Below are positions 42,830-50,664 of a DNA stretch of 64,000 bases, piece by piece. Under the pieces are notes generated by a model. That model saw only the letters and a program-made list of their open reading frames with translations, was not told where the DNA came from and did no database searches. Positions within the stretch are counted from its first letter, which is position 1. Each line of letters begins with the position of its first letter. Origin of the DNA: Agathobaculum massiliense (GTDB taxonomy: Bacteria > Bacillota > Clostridia > Oscillospirales > Butyricicoccaceae); the NCBI RefSeq assembly GCF_900291975.1, contig NZ_OMPN01000001.1:248001-312000 (forward strand), in the 5' to 3' direction. Both the position numbers and the translations under genes were made by a program.

Positions 42830-43669
42830 ATGGAAAAACACATTGTATGGTTGCTCACGGCAGCAACGGCGCTCAGCCTGACTGCCTGCGACGGCACGGA
42901 AGCCGCATCCGGCGACGTCGCAGCAGGGCAGGAAACTGAACTGGTCGTTTTCGCAGCGGCCAGCCTTACCGAAACCCTGGACCAGATCGCCGAGGACTAC
43001 AAAACCGTCGCTCCGGACGTGACGCTGACCTTTAACTTTGACTCCTCCGGTACACTCAAGACCCAGATCGAGGAAGGCGCGATGTGCGACCTGTTTATTT
43101 CCGCCGGCCAAAAGCAGATGGATCAGTTGGATGCGACGGCTGACCCATCGGTCAACACCGACGGGCTGGATTTCTTGCTGGCGGGCAGCCGTGTCGACCT
43201 GTTGGAAAACAAGGTGACGCTCGCCGTGCCGGAAAATAACCCCAAGGGCATCGACAGCTTTGACATGCTGGCCGCGCATCTGGAAGCGGGGGATATCCTG
43301 CTCGCCATGGGCAACAGCGATGTGCCGGTCGGTCAATATACGCAAAAAATCCTTGCCTACTATGGCCTGGATGAATCAGCGCTCACCAATGCACAGTGTA
43401 TCACCTACGGCAGCAACGTCAAAGAGGTCACCACTCAGGTCAGAGAGGGCAGCGTGGATGCGGGCGTTATTTACTGCACGGACGCTTACAGCGCGGGCCT
43501 GACCGTTGTCGATGAGGCGACACCCGAAATGTGCGGACAGGTCATTTATCCGGCGGCCGTGCTGCAAACCTCCGCGCATCAGGATGCGGCGCGGTCTTTT
43601 CTGGACTACCTTGCCGCAGACGAGGCCATGTCAGTGTTCGAAGCGGTGGGATTCTCTAAAGTCGCCTAA
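42830..43669 (+). CDS. modA: Molybdate ABC transporter substrate-binding lipoprotein ModA
   Basis: A 279-residue lipoprotein (lipobox LTAC, Cys ~20) with the ModA fold: ELVVFAAASLTETLDQIAEDY, FNFDSSGTLKTQIEEGAMCDLFISAGQKQMDQL, and VYCTDAY-like IYCTDAYSAGLTVV. The ASL and SSG serines bind the oxyanion in the family. It delivers molybdate (or tungstate) to ModB. An alternative ATG eight codons upstream would add lysines to the signal peptide; the ribosome site for either is weak. modB follows after 68 bases that contain a small CCAGT/ACTGG hairpin. Confidence 0.93.
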   Translation: MEKHIVWLLTAATALSLTACDGTEAASGDVAAGQETELVVFAAASLTETLDQIAEDYKTVAPDVTLTFNFDSSGTLKTQIEEGAMCDLFISAGQKQMDQLDATADPSVNTDGLDFLLAGSRVDLLENKVTLAVPENNPKGIDSFDMLAAHLEAGDILLAMGNSDVPVGQYTQKILAYYGLDESALTNAQCITYGSNVKEVTTQVREGSVDAGVIYCTDAYSAGLTVVDEATPEMCGQVIYPAAVLQTSAHQDAARSFLDYLAADEAMSVFEAVGFSKVA

Positions 43670-43737
43670 CGGCGCAGGCTGGGTTCGGACAGAGAAAGGG
43701 ATCCAGTCCCACACTGGTATCTGAGGAGGTAACGCGG

Positions 43738-44409
43738 GTGGACTGGTATCCGCTTTGGAACTCGCTGCGCATCGCGGCGATCAGCATCGTGCTGGTATTC
43801 TTTACAGGCATCGCGGCGGCATACTACGCCGTGCGCCTGCCCCGTGCGCTCAAAGGCGTTTTGGACATGATACTGACCTTGCCGCTCGTATTGCCGCCTA
43901 CGGTCGTCGGATATTTTCTGCTGCTGTTGTTCGGCAGCCGGCGGCCACTGGGCATGGCGCTGGAAAGCGTCGGAATAAAATTCGTGATGACCTGGTACGG
44001 CGGTGTAATCACGGCGGCGGTCGTCGCGTTTCCCCTACTGTACCGCACCGCGCGCGGCGCGTTTGAAGCGTTCGACGAGACCTTAGCGCAGGCTGGGCAG
44101 ACGCTTGGTCTCTCCAATTGTTACATATTCTGGCGTATCCGGCTGCCTGCCTGCAGGCAGGGGATTTTCGCGGGCGTCGTATTGGCGTTCGCCCGCGCGC
44201 TGGGCGAGTATGGCGCGACCAGTATGCTGATCGGCTATACGCCCGGCCGTACCGCGACCATCTCCACCACCGTCTATCAGCTGTGGCGCACCGGCGACGA
44301 GCTGCACGCATTTTACTGGGTACTGGTCAACCTTGCGATCTCGGCAGCGGTGCTGCTGACCGTGAGCCTGCTTGAGCGTCGCCAGCGGAAAGGAGGACAT
44401 GTCGGGTGA
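43738..44409 (+). CDS. modB: Molybdate ABC transporter permease ModB
   Basis: A 223-residue inner-membrane permease with five predicted helices. LPLVLPPTVVGYFLLLLFG and the coupling EAA-like loop LAQAGQTLGLSNCYIFWRIRLPACRQGIFAGVVLAFARALGEYGATSMLIG are diagnostic of ModB. Start is GTG with AGGAGG nine bases upstream. It overlaps modC by 4 bases. Confidence 0.95.
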   Translation: MDWYPLWNSLRIAAISIVLVFFTGIAAAYYAVRLPRALKGVLDMILTLPLVLPPTVVGYFLLLLFGSRRPLGMALESVGIKFVMTWYGGVITAAVVAFPLLYRTARGAFEAFDETLAQAGQTLGLSNCYIFWRIRLPACRQGIFAGVVLAFARALGEYGATSMLIGYTPGRTATISTTVYQLWRTGDELHAFYWVLVNLAISAAVLLTVSLLERRQRKGGHVG

Positions 44410-45446
44410 ACTTATTTGTCGATATCCGCAAGCGGCTGGGCTCCTTCACATTAAACGCTTCGTTTAAGACTGCGGACGCTGTTACCGGCCTGCTGGGCGC
44501 CTCCGGCTGCGGCAAAAGCATGACGCTCAAATGTATCGCCGGCGTGGAAAAGCCGGACGAAGGCTGGATCGTGCTCGACGGTGAAACGCTGTTCGATTCC
44601 GCTCGCGGCATCAACCTGCCGCCGCAAAAACGGCAGGTTGGCTATCTGTTCCAGCACTATGCCCTGTTTCCCCATATGACGGTGGAAAAAAACATCCTGT
44701 GCGGCCTGCACGCGGAAAAGGATAAGGCCACCCGCCAGCGGCGCCTGCGGGAAACGCTCGAAATGCTGCAGCTCACCGGTTTGGAAAAACACCGCCCAGC
44801 CCAGCTTTCGGGCGGACAGGCGCAGCGGGCAGCGCTTGCCCGCATGCTGGTCAGCCAGCCGCGCCTGCTGCTGCTGGACGAGCCGTTCTCCGCGCTGGAC
44901 AGCCATTTACGCGACCAGCTCCAGCCCCAGTTCATGTCCCTGCTGCGCTCCTACGGGCGGCAGGCGGTGATGGTGACGCACAGCCGTGACGAAGCCTATC
45001 ACCTCTGCACCCGTCTGTGCATTATGGAGGATGGCCGTATCCTGCGCGCGGGCGGCACTAAAGAGGTTTTTGCCGCCCCTGGCAGCGAGGCCGCCGCACG
45101 TCTGACCGGTTGCAAAAATATCTCCCGCGCGGTCAAAGCGGGCGCATATACCGTCGAGGCGCTCGACTGGGGCGTCTGTCTGACTGCCGCGCAGCCTGTG
45201 CCGGACAACCTGAAAGCGGTCGGCCTGCGCGCGCATGCTTTCCAACCGCAGGTTCCGTCCAACCGCTTGCCCGTGTTATGGGCAGACGAGTTGGAAGAGC
45301 CGTTTGAATGGATCCTGCTGTTCCGCTACCAGAGCCAAGCCGCAAGCGCGCCTGCGCTCTGGTGGCGCTTCCCCAAGGACAGGAAGCCGGCCGCGCTCCC
45401 TGATTCGCTCGGCATCGCGCCTGAGCATGTATTGCTGCTGACTTGA
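44406..45446 (+). CDS. modC: Molybdate ABC transporter ATP-binding protein ModC
   Basis: A 346-residue ATPase. GLLGASGCGKSMTLKCIAG is Walker A, LSGGQAQRAALARML the ABC signature, LLLLDEPFSALD Walker B and VMVTHSRDEAY the H-loop. A C-terminal extension (~230-346) resembles the MOBE/TOBE regulatory region of ModC but with a divergent sequence. Start is GTG at the end of modB. It energises molybdate import by ModAB. Confidence 0.93.
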   Translation: MNLFVDIRKRLGSFTLNASFKTADAVTGLLGASGCGKSMTLKCIAGVEKPDEGWIVLDGETLFDSARGINLPPQKRQVGYLFQHYALFPHMTVEKNILCGLHAEKDKATRQRRLRETLEMLQLTGLEKHRPAQLSGGQAQRAALARMLVSQPRLLLLDEPFSALDSHLRDQLQPQFMSLLRSYGRQAVMVTHSRDEAYHLCTRLCIMEDGRILRAGGTKEVFAAPGSEAAARLTGCKNISRAVKAGAYTVEALDWGVCLTAAQPVPDNLKAVGLRAHAFQPQVPSNRLPVLWADELEEPFEWILLFRYQSQAASAPALWWRFPKDRKPAALPDSLGIAPEHVLLLT

Positions 45447-45464
45447 AAACGGAGGGTATCCCGC

Positions 45465-46430
45465 ATGATCGAACGACTGCTGCAAACCGCGCTGTGTGAA
45501 ATACAGGCCGGCCGGCCCGCGATGCTGGTATCCATCGTCCGCTCCACCGGTTCCACGCCGCGCAAGGCCGGCGCCCTGATGCTCGTTGGAGAAAACGGCC
45601 TGCTGTGCGGCACAATCGGCGGCGGACTGCTTGAGCATCGCTGCCTTGCGATCGCCTCGTCCGCCCTTACCGTACCGCGCTGTGAAGCCTTTGTGCTGGA
45701 CAACCGGCAGGCGGGTAGCTTGGGCATGGTATGCGGCGGTACTGCCGAGGTTCTTTTTACCCCGCTTACCGACGCTGCGCCGCTGCAGCAGGCCGTGGAC
45801 AGTTTCCGTGCTGTCCCGCCTGTCCGATTCTGCCTGCCGCTGGACGGCTCCGCGCCTCTACTCTCGCAGGTGCAGTCCATCCTCTCCTGCCCCGCTGTCG
45901 TCCTTCTGGAAGAGCGTCCAGTCCTGGCGATCCCCTTATCTGATGCCGGTCGGGTGTTTGTGCTGGGCGGCGGGCATGTGTCACTCGCCCTTTCCCCGCT
46001 CCTGTATCATCTGGAGTTTCGCCATATTGTCATTGACGACCGCGCGGCGTTCTGCTCGCCGGAACGTTTCCCTCATGCCGAGCATACCCTTTGCATCCCA
46101 TTTTCCCTACTCACCCAAACATTGGCCGGTCCGCTTTCCCCTGCCGCCGACGATGCCTTCTGTATCATGACGCGCGGCCACGAAGGGGATACGGACGCGC
46201 TCCGTTTCGCCCTCTCCACCCCCGCTTCCTACATCGGCGTAATGGGCAGCCGTCGCAAGCGGGAGTCAGTCTTTTCCCTATTGGAAAGCGAGGGCTTCCT
46301 CCATGTGCGGCAGCGTGTCATCACGCCGATCGGACTTGCTATCGGCGCGCAGACCCCCGCAGAGATTGCGGTATCGATTGCCGCGCAACTCATCGCATGG
46401 CGCAGCTCAAAGACCGCCGCCAAGCTGTGA
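45465..46430 (+). CDS. xdhC: XdhC/CoxI family molybdenum hydroxylase maturation protein
   Basis: A 321-residue XdhC-type protein. The N-terminal domain has VSIVRSTGSTPRKAGALMLVGENGLLCGTIGGGLLE, and the C-terminal Rossmann part has RVFVLGGGHVSLALSPLLYHLEFRHIVIDDRAAFCSPERFPHAEH and VMGSRRKRESVFSLLESEGF, including the conserved Cys position. XdhC proteins bind molybdenum cofactor and insert it, after sulfuration, into xanthine dehydrogenase-type enzymes. With yqeB, yqeC and selD it points to a selenium-dependent hydroxylase client. It ends the molybdenum operon. Confidence 0.93.
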   Translation: MIERLLQTALCEIQAGRPAMLVSIVRSTGSTPRKAGALMLVGENGLLCGTIGGGLLEHRCLAIASSALTVPRCEAFVLDNRQAGSLGMVCGGTAEVLFTPLTDAAPLQQAVDSFRAVPPVRFCLPLDGSAPLLSQVQSILSCPAVVLLEERPVLAIPLSDAGRVFVLGGGHVSLALSPLLYHLEFRHIVIDDRAAFCSPERFPHAEHTLCIPFSLLTQTLAGPLSPAADDAFCIMTRGHEGDTDALRFALSTPASYIGVMGSRRKRESVFSLLESEGFLHVRQRVITPIGLAIGAQTPAEIAVSIAAQLIAWRSSKTAAKL

Positions 46431-46514
46431 GCGGCAGCGGCCGCCGCATTTCCTCCCGCTTAGTTCCTCGCTCTGTCCCGCTCTTCCTGTTTTTTAAAAC
46501 TTGTGGAAAAAGTC

Positions 46515-46543
46515 TTGACATATCTGCTTATCCGAGATATAAT
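46515..46543 (+). promoter_or_regulatory. Promoter of tRNA-Pro
   Basis: TTGACA (46515-46520), 17 bases, TATAAT (46538-46543), ~44 bases before the tRNA. Confidence 0.8.
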
Positions 46544-46586
46544 ATAAAAGCTGTCACGGTTGGAAAACATTGCGACGGATATAATT

Positions 46587-46663
46587 CGAGGTGTGGCTCA
46601 GCTTGGTAGAGCGCTTCGTTCGGGACGAAGAGGCCGCAGGTTCAAATCCTGTCACCTCGACCA
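46587..46663 (+). tRNA. tRNA-Pro (anticodon CGG)
   Basis: CGAGGTG / CACCTCG acceptor stem, anticodon stem CTTCG / CGAAG with loop TTCGGGA, T-loop GGTTCAAATCC, discriminator A and an encoded CCA. It has its own promoter and terminator. Confidence 0.96.
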
Positions 46664-46664
46664 T

Positions 46665-46700
46665 AAAAAGGTTTTGCATCTTGCAAAACCTTTTTGTTTT
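46665..46700 (+). terminator. Terminator after tRNA-Pro
   Basis: AAAAAGGTTTTGCA-TCT-TGCAAAACCTTTTT, a 14-bp perfect stem ending in T-runs. Confidence 0.9.
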
Positions 46701-46707
46701 ACGCAGG

Positions 46708-46739
46708 AAAAAGCGGGTCCAGAATGGACCCGCTTTTTT
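46708..46739. terminator. Second terminator, facing the purine phosphorylase gene
   Basis: AAAAAGCGGGTCC-AGAAT-GGACCCGCTTTTTT. It is likely used by the minus-strand phosphorylase gene and as a backup for tRNA-Pro. Confidence 0.85.
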
Positions 46740-46754
46740 CACACGGTGCTTCGG

Positions 46755-47570
46755 TCATAATCCCGCTATCAGACAGTGCATGAAGCGCCGGAATTCTCCC
46801 CCGCGTTGTTCCGCAATCTGATTGACCTCCGCGCCAGAAAGCGGCTGCATCAAAACCCCCGCCGCCATATTGGTGATCATTGCAACCGCAGCTACCGGCA
46901 AGCCGCAGTGCGCCGCTGCGACCACTTCAAATACCGTGGACATCCCAACCGCATCGGCTCCCATCGCGCGAAACATCCGGATTTCCGCAGGTGTTTCAAA
47001 CTGCGGCCCATTCACGCCGCAGTAAACGCCGGACCGGAGCGTCACACCACAGGATAATGCGGCCTTTCGTGCGGTATCCCGCAAAGCAGGTGCATACGCA
47101 AACGTCATATCCGGAAAGCGCACGCCCAAGCTGTCGTCATTCGGTCCGGTGAGCGGGCTTTTTCCCGTCATATTGATGTGATCCTCAATCAGCATAAGAT
47201 CGCCGACCGAAAACGATGTATTGATCCCCCCCGACGCATTCGTCAGCACCAGCGCGCGCACGCCAAGCGCTTTCATTACATAGACCGGATACGCGATCTC
47301 CTCGGGCGCATAGCCCTCGTAGCCGTGCAGGCGCCCCTGCATACAAAGAACCTTTTTCCCCTCCAGCATACCGCAGATCAAACGTCCGGTATGGTCCGGC
47401 GCGGTGGATACCCGAAAATGCGGTATCTCTCCGTACGGGATACACACCGCAACTTCCAGCTCCTCCGCCATCGGGCCGAGTCCGGATCCAAGAACCAATC
47501 CGATTTCCGGCACAAACGGCAGCCTGCTTTTCAAATAATCCGTCGATTCATCCACTTTTGTTTTTTTCAT
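46755..47570 (-). CDS. punA: Purine nucleoside phosphorylase (family 2, PNP/MTAP type)
   Basis: A 271-residue trimeric-type phosphorylase. IGLVLGSGLGPMAEELE is the phosphate loop, GRLICGMLEGKKVLCMQGRLHGYEG follows, LVLTNASGGINTSFSVGDLMLIEDHIN is the core, and YCGVNGPQFETPAEIRMFRAMGADAVGMSTVFEVVAA the purine site, with Glu and Met conserved. It cleaves purine nucleosides with phosphate. ATG at 47568-47570 has AGGGGG; the frame is open 39 more codons. It lies 13 bases after the MtaD-like gene, suggesting joint nucleoside salvage. Confidence 0.93.
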   Translation of the reverse strand: MKKTKVDESTDYLKSRLPFVPEIGLVLGSGLGPMAEELEVAVCIPYGEIPHFRVSTAPDHTGRLICGMLEGKKVLCMQGRLHGYEGYAPEEIAYPVYVMKALGVRALVLTNASGGINTSFSVGDLMLIEDHINMTGKSPLTGPNDDSLGVRFPDMTFAYAPALRDTARKAALSCGVTLRSGVYCGVNGPQFETPAEIRMFRAMGADAVGMSTVFEVVAAAHCGLPVAAVAMITNMAAGVLMQPLSGAEVNQIAEQRGGEFRRFMHCLIAGL

Positions 47571-47583
47571 ACGATATGCCCCC

Positions 47584-48870
47584 TTACAGTGCGGACAAAA
47601 TCCGGCTGGTACGTAACCGTACCTCTGCCTTAACCTTTTCCAGATCGATCGTGGTATACGAACCGTCGCGGTATAATACCTCGCCATCCACCATCGTCAG
47701 CCGGATATCCGCCCCCTGCGCCGCATATACCACGTTGCAGGCCGCATCCGTCATGGGTGTGAACTGCGGCGTATCCGTATTGATGACGCACAGGTCGGCC
47801 TTGCAGCCAACTTTGAGAAGGCCGCTGTCCGTCCGTCCCTGTGACAAAGCGCCTGCGCGTGTCGCCGCATACAGCGCCTGCGCGGGAGTAATTAACGTCG
47901 CATCGCGATAATACCCTTTATATGCCACAGCAAACAGGTACAAATCCTGCAGGATATTAAGATTATTGTTGGAGGCCGCGCCATCCGTACCCAACGCGAC
48001 GTTAATACCCATATCGAGCATCCTGGGTACATTGGCATAGCCTGACGCGAGTTTGAGATTGCTGGCCGGACAGCAGGCAACGGTAACGCCATGCTTCTTG
48101 AGGATGTCGAAGTCTTCCCCCTCCAGCCAAACGCAGTGCGCCGCTGTGGTCGGCACGTCGAATATGCCGTGTGCCTGCATATAGGCCGCCGGCGTCATGC
48201 CGTGCCGCTGCTTGCACGCCTCATGCTCCTCCTGTGTTTCCGAAAGATGAATATGCATCCGCGCGCCGCATGCCCCGGCCTGCGCGGCAACCGCCTCCAC
48301 AACCTTGGGGGTCGAGGTGTACTCTCCGTGGATGCACAGGTCGCCCCGCAGCCGACCCTGATTCGCGCCGTTCCACTCGCCCAGCAGCCGCAGGTTATCC
48401 TGATATGCCGGCAGCGCTTCGTAAGAACTGTCGTCAAACACGGTAAGCCCCCTGCTCAAATTACATTTGATGCCGCTTTCCAGAATCGCCCTAGTCATCC
48501 CATCCAGAAAGAAATACATATCCGTGAATGACACCGTGCCGCAGGCCAGCATTTCAGCAATCGCAAGTTGTGTGCCGTGGTAAGCGGCCTCATCATCCAG
48601 CTTATCCTCAAATGGAAAGACCTTTTCATTCAGCCAGCGCTGCAGCGGGAGGTTCTCCGCATAGCCGCGCAGCAGGGTCATGGGCGCATGGCTGTGTACA
48701 TTGTAGAAGCCGGGCAGCAGCAAACGGTGACGCCCATCGTACCGCTCACCATAATCCGCGTCCGGCGCGGCCGGCCCGATATAATCTATCATACCATCCC
48801 TTGTTCCTACATATTGCCCCCTTTTCAAAATGAAGCCTTCATCCAGTACATCAATGTTACAGAACAGCAT
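47584..48870 (-). CDS. mtaD: Amidohydrolase, 5'-methylthioadenosine/S-adenosylhomocysteine deaminase-like
   Basis: A 428-residue metal-dependent amidohydrolase. LLLPGFYNVHSHAPMTLLRGYAENLPLQRWL supplies HxH metal ligands and the MtaD-type PLxRWL motif; HIHLSETQEEHE, AAHCVWL and ALGTDGAASNNNLNIL give the other metal residues. It most resembles MtaD, which deaminates methylthioadenosine or SAH to inosyl compounds; other aminopurine or guanine deaminations cannot be excluded. With the adjacent phosphorylase it would form a nucleoside salvage pair. AAGGAG precedes the ATG. It follows the sigG remnant by 11 bases. Confidence 0.85.
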   Translation of the reverse strand: MLFCNIDVLDEGFILKRGQYVGTRDGMIDYIGPAAPDADYGERYDGRHRLLLPGFYNVHSHAPMTLLRGYAENLPLQRWLNEKVFPFEDKLDDEAAYHGTQLAIAEMLACGTVSFTDMYFFLDGMTRAILESGIKCNLSRGLTVFDDSSYEALPAYQDNLRLLGEWNGANQGRLRGDLCIHGEYTSTPKVVEAVAAQAGACGARMHIHLSETQEEHEACKQRHGMTPAAYMQAHGIFDVPTTAAHCVWLEGEDFDILKKHGVTVACCPASNLKLASGYANVPRMLDMGINVALGTDGAASNNNLNILQDLYLFAVAYKGYYRDATLITPAQALYAATRAGALSQGRTDSGLLKVGCKADLCVINTDTPQFTPMTDAACNVVYAAQGADIRLTMVDGEVLYRDGSYTTIDLEKVKAEVRLRTSRILSAL

Positions 48871-48881
48871 TGTTTTCTCCT

Positions 48882-49232
48882 TTACCTTGGGTATGTATGG
48901 CGCGGTCTTTTTTCATTTGGTTGGAGGTTTCCCCAAACAACGTTCATCGGCACGGCATAGGTGGAAAAACGCACGCCGAGATCGGTGTTAAAATGATCGA
49001 TCGATTTCATCAGCCCGATACAGCCCACCTGAAACAAATCATCCGGCGATTCACCGCGGCCCTGAAAGCGCTGCACGACTGACAAAACCAGCCGCAGGTT
49101 ACCTTGGATCAACTCGTCCCTCGCCTGCTTGTCTCCCTGCTTCACGCGCAGCAGCAGTTGGTCGGTCTTTTTGGCCGACAGCACCGGCAGCCCTGATGTA
49201 TTTACCCCGCAGATCTCTACTTTGGTTTGCAT
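48882..49232 (-). pseudogene. Truncated sigG (sporulation sigma factor G), N-terminal part only
   Basis: The first 96 codons match SigG region 1.2-2 closely: KVEICGVNTSGLPVLS at the start, then GNLRLVLSVVQRF, DDLFQVGCIGLMKSIDHF and VRFSTYAVPM. After YAVPM, where SigG normally continues IIGEIRRYLRD, the frame reads 20 unrelated residues and stops at 48882. Full SigG is about 257 residues; regions 3 and 4 are absent from all frames here, and mtaD begins 11 bases later. A deletion fused to other DNA is the simplest reading. ATG at 49230-49232 has AGGAGG. The fragment keeps the -10 region helix but cannot bind -35 DNA. Confidence 0.8.
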
Positions 49233-49436
49233 GGAAAATCCTCCTGCCTCATGCACAGGTTGTGCGTTCTATCAGGATTTTCCCCGCGGTTCGGAAAGAA
49301 TATACCGACGAAATTTTTTGCCAGCCGACATGCTTCGACCGGATTTTCCGTCCGGATATGCTTGGCCGGAAAATATTTCTCAGCCGCTTCCACTTTTATT
49401 TTACCTTATTTCATCCGTATTCGCAAGGCAGCAAAG
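49233..49436. other. Intergenic region upstream of the sigG remnant
   Basis: About 200 bases with no convincing gene. It contains GGATTTTCCGTCCGG and related short repeats but no clear promoter of the sigma-A type. The usual neighbours of sigG (spoIIGA, sigE) are absent. Confidence 0.4.
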
Positions 49437-49470
49437 GAAAAAGACCACCGACAGCCGTCGGTGGTCTTTT
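49437..49470 (-). terminator. Terminator of the tRNA-Leu pair
   Basis: AAAAGACCACCGAC-AGCC-GTCGGTGGTCTTTT, a 14-bp stem directly after the CCA of tRNA-Leu(CAG) on the minus strand, and symmetric enough to work in both directions. Confidence 0.85.
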
Positions 49471-49555
49471 GGTGCGGATGGGGGGACTTGAACCCCCACG
49501 TCCTTGCGAACACTAGCACCTGAAGCTAGCGCGTCTGCCATTCCGCCACATCCGC
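49470..49555 (-). tRNA. tRNA-Leu (anticodon CAG)
   Basis: GCGGATG / CATCCGC acceptor stem, a long variable arm as in class II tRNAs, anticodon arm CTAGC-TTCAGGT-GCTAG, discriminator A and encoded CCA. It is the distal gene of a two-tRNA transcript. Confidence 0.95.
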
Positions 49556-49583
49556 ATATTCTCTTGTCTCGCACCTGAGAGAG

Positions 49584-49668
49584 TGGTGCGAGTGACGGGA
49601 CTTGAACCCGTACGTCGATTGACACACGCCCCTCAAACGTGCCTGTCTACCAGTTCCAGCACACTCGC
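49584..49668 (-). tRNA. tRNA-Leu (anticodon GAG)
   Basis: GCGAGTG / CACTCGC acceptor stem, anticodon arm CACGT-TTGAGGG-GCGTG, a long variable arm, discriminator A and encoded CCA. It is the promoter-proximal gene of the pair. Confidence 0.94.
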
Positions 49669-49712
49669 ATTTGCTTTCTCATCGAGTCGCCTCACTGTCA
49701 GCGACAATATGT

Positions 49713-49741
49713 ATTATATCGAATAGAACGAAGTTTGTCAA
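49713..49741 (-). promoter_or_regulatory. Promoter of the tRNA-Leu pair
   Basis: Minus-strand TTGACA (49736-49741), 17 bases, TATAAT (49713-49718): a consensus promoter ~45 bases before the first tRNA. Confidence 0.85.
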
Positions 49742-49837
49742 CAGCTTTTTTCAAAAATTTTCCCAGACAACAAAGAATTCTGTGTGCTAAAAATCCGTTA
49801 AATTTCATCCACGCTACGTCTTCTTTTCAACACAGCG

Positions 49838-49866
49838 TTGACTTTTCCTATTCATCCTGATAGAAT
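49838..49866 (+). promoter_or_regulatory. Promoter of the TetR-family gene
   Basis: TTGACT (49838-49843), 17 bases, TAGAAT (49861-49866), 26 bases before the ATG. Confidence 0.65.
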
Positions 49867-49891
49867 AGCAACAGTCAGGAGGAACCGCATC

Positions 49892-50509
49892 ATGCCAGAA
49901 AAGAAAGTCAGCCGCCGTGTGCTCTATACGCGCAACGCGCTGCGCGACGCCTTTATTGATTTGATTACCGAACAGCCGTTATCCGATATCACCGTGACCG
50001 ATATCTGCGCGCGGGCCGATATCAACCGCAGCACGTTCTACCTTCACTATCGGGATGTCGATGCGCTTCTGGTCGAAATTGAAAATAATATCATCGACCA
50101 TATCGAGCAGGAGTTTTCCCGTGCGCCTCATGAGCATGTGTTCGAGGAGCTGGTAGCCTTTCTAAAGCTTCTACAGCAAACACCGCGCATTCCCAAGCTG
50201 TTGTATGCGCTTACCGGCGAGCAGGGTGATCCCCGCTTTATCCGCCGCCTGCAGCAGTTGCTCTTCAACGCTTTCCAGCAGGGATGGGACTTGCTCATGC
50301 CGGAGAGCTCCCGCAGCTATAAGTTTTTGATTTATTCCTATACTCTCCCCGGCGTCATATCCCTGCTGTCATCCTGGTTGCGCGGCGACGCGCCTGATAT
50401 GACAGCCGAGCAAACCGTGGAACTGCTCCATACGCTGATTACGCATGGCATGAGCGGCATTTCACCGCTTTTCCTTCGCCCTGACGCTGGGGTTCTCAAT
50501 TTATCTTGA
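49892..50509 (+). CDS. TetR/AcrR family transcriptional regulator
   Basis: A 205-residue TetR-type repressor. Residues ~12-58 form the DNA-binding domain: YTRNALRDAFIDLITEQPLSDITVTDICARADINRSTFYLHYRDVDALL, with the helix-turn-helix in the last part. The C-terminal helical domain has a TetR_C-like HGMSG near the end, typical of Clostridia regulators. AGGAGG precedes ATG at 49892. The MATE exporter gene lies just downstream, so a drug-responsive control of that exporter is likely, and the MATE promoter overlaps the stop codon of this gene. Confidence 0.88.
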   Translation: MPEKKVSRRVLYTRNALRDAFIDLITEQPLSDITVTDICARADINRSTFYLHYRDVDALLVEIENNIIDHIEQEFSRAPHEHVFEELVAFLKLLQQTPRIPKLLYALTGEQGDPRFIRRLQQLLFNAFQQGWDLLMPESSRSYKFLIYSYTLPGVISLLSSWLRGDAPDMTAEQTVELLHTLITHGMSGISPLFLRPDAGVLNLS

Positions 50510-50534
50510 CAAGCTTTTCGCAGGGTGCTATATT
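50506..50534 (+). promoter_or_regulatory. Promoter of the MATE gene
   Basis: TTGACA (50506-50511), overlapping the tetR stop, 17 bases, TATATT (50529-50534). The predicted leader is ~120 nt. Confidence 0.75.
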
Positions 50535-50540
50535 AAAAAA

Positions 50541-50664
50541 GCTGCAAACCAAATATGCTCGCGTTTTTATCGCCGGATAAAAATTGCTGCGCCAGACTTT
50601 CTATCGTAGGCCTTAGAAGATAGAAAGCGCTGGCGTTTTTTATTGGTTAAAGGAGAACATCAAA
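50541..50664 (+). promoter_or_regulatory. Structured 5' leader of the MATE gene with intrinsic terminator
   Basis: After the promoter comes an upstream hairpin (TTTTTATC-GCCG-GATAAAAA, 50563-50583 region). Then a long terminator: GCGCCAG-A-CTTTCTATC pairs with GATAGAAAG-CG-CTGGCG, followed by TTTTTT (50589-50643). The AAAGGAG of the MATE gene lies ~15 bases after it. The order promoter-structure-terminator-gene is that of a riboswitch or attenuator. I do not recognise a known ligand-binding class. Confidence 0.65.

Noticed and set aside
49257-49436. Sigma-F/G-type promoter upstream of the sigG remnant
   Set aside because: A GTATA-like element is present but the spacing and -10 do not fit a forespore promoter well enough to claim one.
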